Source of the DNA: an uncultured Holophagaceae bacterium
GTDB lineage: Bacteria > Acidobacteriota > Holophagae > Holophagales > Holophagaceae
Direction: 5' to 3'
NCBI GenBank assembly: GCA_903857495.1
Contig: CAIOFF010000011.1
Coordinates: 1 to 64,000 of the forward strand
DNA length: 64,000 nt
The notes under the pieces are model-generated. The model ran no database searches and had not been told where the DNA came from. It saw nothing but the letters and a program-made list of their open reading frames with translations. Position numbers and translations under genes: made by a program. The first letter of the stretch is position 1. Each line of letters opens with the position of its first letter. This document shows, one piece after another, positions 61,520-64,000 of this stretch.

Positions 61520-63520
61520 TTACAGCGGACCTTCCGCCGGCAGCAGCAGCGTGAACGTGGAGCCTTGCCCCAGCACGCTTTCCACCGAGAGCTCGCCGCC
61601 GTGTATGCGGGCGATCTCGCAGGAGAGGTAGAGGCCGAGGCCGCTGCCATCCACGCCCGGCAGCTGGCCGGTGCGGTAGAAGCGGTCGAAGACCCGGGGG
61701 AGGTGCTCCGCGGGGATGCCGATGCCATGATCCGCGACGGTGATGCGCACCACCCCCTGATCAAGCGCTTCGGCGGTCACGACCAGCCCGCCGCCCTCGG
61801 GGGAGTAGCGGATGGCGTTCTCCAGGAGGTTGCTGAGCAGGACGGTGAGCATCTTCGGGTCGGCGTAGAGGGTCCCCGGCAGCCGCTCCAGCCGCAGCTC
61901 CACGGGGTGGGTGGCGGGATCCGCGTCCACGCCCGCCAGCACCGCGTGCAGCAGGGGCTCGGGCTCCAGGGACTCCCGCGTCAGGCGCCAGTGGCCGGTC
62001 TGGAGCTGGTCCTGGCGTAGGGCACCATCCAGAAAGCCCAGGAGCTTGCGCACCTTCGCGCGGATGGTGGTCGCCGGGGAGGGCAGGCCCGTGGCGGTGG
62101 GGCCGGCCTGCAGCTCCAGCAGCTGGGCGGTGCCGTCGATGACGGCGAGGGGCGTGCGGAACTCGTGGCTGACGGTGCGGATGAGCCGCCGCTGGCCCTC
62201 GAGCACCTCCTGGGCCGTGGCCAGGGCCTGCTCGGCCCGTTCCTTGGCGACCCCAAGGGCCGCCGTCCGATCGGCCACCAGGCTATCCAGGCGCCGCTTC
62301 TCATCCTGGGCGCTCTGCAGTTCCCGGGTCTGGGCCTCGTCGCGCTCCCGCTTGAGGCGGAGCAGCCGAGCCACCACAGGCGCATTCATGGCAAGCACAT
62401 GGAAGTAGAGGGCCAGGTCCCCGGCGTGTTCGGTCATCCAGTCGATGCGGGGCCCGCCCATGTTCCGGGCCACCAGGTAGCCCACCAGCAGGAGCGTGGG
62501 GGTGAAGGAGAGGAGGTAGAAGCGGGCCGCGGTGTTGCCGCGGAGCACCTGCCAGCAGGCCACCACCAGCAGGAGGACCACCAGGGCGAGGAAGAACAGG
62601 GAGAGCAGGGGGCCCGCCAGGTGGTTGAACCCGGCCAGGCGAGCGGCGGCGCCGACGAGACCCACGGCCAGGGAACCAACCGTCACGGTTCGACTCAGCC
62701 GGGGGGCGCTGTCCCGCAGGTCCACGATGGCCGAGAAGACCGGCCAGATGAGGGCCAGGAAGGCCGGGAAGGAAACAGCGAGGAACCAGTAGTCGAGCCG
62801 GGGCTGTTCCGGGGCCAGCAGGCCGGCGAGGGCGCCCTCGAAGGCCAGCATGAAGGTTGCGGTGACCCCCGCATAGACTGCGTAGATGAGGCTGACGCGC
62901 TCCTTCAGGCCGATGCCGATGGCGAGGTGGACCAGTGCCAGCAGACTCAGCAGGCCCACCCCCAGACCGAACCAGAACTGCTCCCGGGTCGCCCGCCCGG
63001 CATAGGCCGGGGGCTCCCACAGGACGGGTTCCACCTCCACGGAGCCCAAAGAGGCCACCCGGAGGTACAGCGTCTCCACCCCAGTTGCCGGTGTCAGGCG
63101 GAAGGTGGGGAACCGCACCGCAACGGAACGCCGGGAATAGGGCACGGACCGGCCGTTGACCTGGACCGTCCAGCGGCCCACCGCATCTCGGCGGTAGAGG
63201 TCCGCATGGTCCAGCAGGGCCGTGGGAATCTCCAGCCAGCGCTCCCCTGGAGCGCCGGCCCAGTCCAGCTGGAGGCGCACCCACACGGCCCCGCTCGGGA
63301 AGCCGTAGGAGCCGCTTTCTGGCAGGGGGCTGAAGTCCTTGGCAGCGGCTGCGTGGATCGCCTCGACCCCCAGGCTGCGCGCGGCATCCACCTTCGCTAC
63401 CGCATGGGGCCCCAGGCGCTGGCGGGGGCCCTGCACCACCAGGGGCTCGGCGGCCCCGGCGAGGAGCGTCGCACAGGCCAGGACCCAACCAAGCAGGCCT
63501 GCTCGCAGACCCAGGCTCAC
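61520..63520 (-). CDS. 7TMR-DISM sensor histidine kinase
   Basis: 666 residues. Signal peptide (1-23), an extracellular 7TMR-DISM-type sensing domain (about 28-165; YGFPSGAVWVRLQLD), seven membrane helices (about 180-375), a coiled coil, then HisKA with phospho-acceptor His452 in RTVSHEFRTPLAV, and HATPase with NLLENAIRYSPEGG, DHGIGIP and GSGLGLYLS. DISM sensors are thought to bind carbohydrates or other small molecules. It overlaps the upstream response regulator by 4 bp and is separated from the second regulator and the surface genes only by the AbiE insertion. Its last 61 bp are duplicated at 59919-59979, so its 3' end may have been supplied by the inserted element. Confidence 0.93.
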   Translation of the reverse strand: MSLGLRAGLLGWVLACATLLAGAAEPLVVQGPRQRLGPHAVAKVDAARSLGVEAIHAAAAKDFSPLPESGSYGFPSGAVWVRLQLDWAGAPGERWLEIPTALLDHADLYRRDAVGRWTVQVNGRSVPYSRRSVAVRFPTFRLTPATGVETLYLRVASLGSVEVEPVLWEPPAYAGRATREQFWFGLGVGLLSLLALVHLAIGIGLKERVSLIYAVYAGVTATFMLAFEGALAGLLAPEQPRLDYWFLAVSFPAFLALIWPVFSAIVDLRDSAPRLSRTVTVGSLAVGLVGAAARLAGFNHLAGPLLSLFFLALVVLLLVVACWQVLRGNTAARFYLLSFTPTLLLVGYLVARNMGGPRIDWMTEHAGDLALYFHVLAMNAPVVARLLRLKRERDEAQTRELQSAQDEKRRLDSLVADRTAALGVAKERAEQALATAQEVLEGQRRLIRTVSHEFRTPLAVIDGTAQLLELQAGPTATGLPSPATTIRAKVRKLLGFLDGALRQDQLQTGHWRLTRESLEPEPLLHAVLAGVDADPATHPVELRLERLPGTLYADPKMLTVLLSNLLENAIRYSPEGGGLVVTAEALDQGVVRITVADHGIGIPAEHLPRVFDRFYRTGQLPGVDGSGLGLYLSCEIARIHGGELSVESVLGQGSTFTLLLPAEGPL

Positions 63521-64000
63521 GCGTGTAGCCGCAGGTGGGCCAGGAACGCGTAGCCGACGCCGTGGCGGGCGTGAAGCGGCAGCGGCTCCGCCCCGGCCTT
63601 CAGGCGCACCTTGCTGCGCAGCCGGCTGATCTGGGTTTCCAGCCGCTGCATGCCTGGTAGGTCCATGGGCAGGTGGAGGCTCTTGAGCAGGTCGATGCGC
63701 TCGACCACTTCACCTGGCTTGAGGGCCAGGGCCTGCAGGATGCGCAGCTCTGTGGCCGTGAGCGCCACCTGCTCGCCCGAGGGCAGGTTCAGCTGGGAGT
63801 GCAGGGTATCCAGGGTGTAGAAGTCCTCGGTGAGGCTCTCCGCGCTGGGGGGGCTCACGCGGCGGTGGAGGTTCCGCACGGCGAAGGCCAGCTCGCGGAG
63901 GTCCACAGGCTTCACAAAGTAGACGTCGGCCCCGTCCTTCAGGCCCTCGAGGCGGTCCTCCAGGGTGCCCCGGGCTGTCAGCAGGATGATGCCCATCGGA
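63517..64000 (-). CDS. OmpR-family response regulator (5' part beyond the window)
   Basis: About 160 residues are visible and the frame is open at the window edge. The end of a receiver domain (IILLTARGTLEDRLEGL, YFVKPVDLREL) and a complete OmpR-type winged helix (LPSGEQVALTATELRILQAL, QISRLRSKVRL, RHGVGYAFLAHL) are present. It is closely related to the regulator at 58988-59740, so a duplication of a regulator-kinase unit is likely. Its stop overlaps the kinase start by 4 bp. Confidence 0.9.
   Translation of the reverse strand, partial: PMGIILLTARGTLEDRLEGLKDGADVYFVKPVDLRELAFAVRNLHRRVSPPSAESLTEDFYTLDTLHSQLNLPSGEQVALTATELRILQALALKPGEVVERIDLLKSLHLPMDLPGMQRLETQISRLRSKVRLKAGAEPLPLHARHGVGYAFLAHLRLHA

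Overview
The window looks like chromosomal DNA of a high-GC Gram-negative bacterium, most likely an acidobacterium of the Holophaga/Geothrix type. lpxD, lipoprotein signals and beta-barrel proteins show an outer membrane. Three ~1000-residue TonB-dependent receptors with an N-terminal carboxypeptidase-regulatory-like domain are typical of Acidobacteriota. The genus assignment is inference; no rRNA is present.

Layout. 1-7722: two huge secreted PKD-repeat proteins carrying arylsulfotransferase-like propellers (the first is cut by the window edge). 7817-10005: a LytS/LytTR-type two-component pair. 10047-12088 (minus): a small exported Cache-domain protein and a soluble, internally duplicated chemoreceptor. 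12227-15483 (minus): two overlapping lipoprotein metallophosphoesterases. 15681-18314 (minus): a secreted zinc metalloprotease. 18466-21312: a RegB/RegA-like redox two-component system followed by an outer-membrane barrel protein; one 19-bp operator-like site lies before regB and again before the barrel gene. 21372-27075: leuS, a GxxExxY nuclease-like gene with a hairpin repeat, pyrE, lpxD (minus) and a PduO-type adenosyltransferase. 27145-36772 (minus): three TonB-dependent receptors, the last two close paralogues. 37204-39197 (minus): pyrimidine-nucleoside phosphorylase and a membrane protein of unknown role. 39307-39382: tRNA-Phe, followed by an unusual set of inverted repeats and a partial copy of the tRNA 3' end.

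39682-59740 (minus) is a surface-protein region: two glycine-rich secreted proteins, a 3905-residue modular fibre-like protein, an 884-residue paralogue ending in an S74 chaperone domain, and a small Ig-like lipoprotein. Next to them is an OmpR-family response regulator. The same triple 10-bp direct repeat lies upstream of the giant gene, the lipoprotein gene and the regulator gene, so this looks like an autoregulated surface regulon. Its probable sensor is the 7TMR-DISM histidine kinase at 61520-63520, which overlaps a second, partial response regulator at the window end. Between kinase and regulator sits an AbiE-type toxin-antitoxin insertion. It is bracketed by a 61-bp duplication of the kinase 3' end; the toxin gene is broken by two in-frame stops while the antitoxin gene is intact.

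No rRNA, CRISPR array or recognisable transposase was seen. Several intergenic gaps hold short-period repeats (CACCGATGAA, CACCAAGG, ACAAAGAAC types), often arranged as long hairpins.
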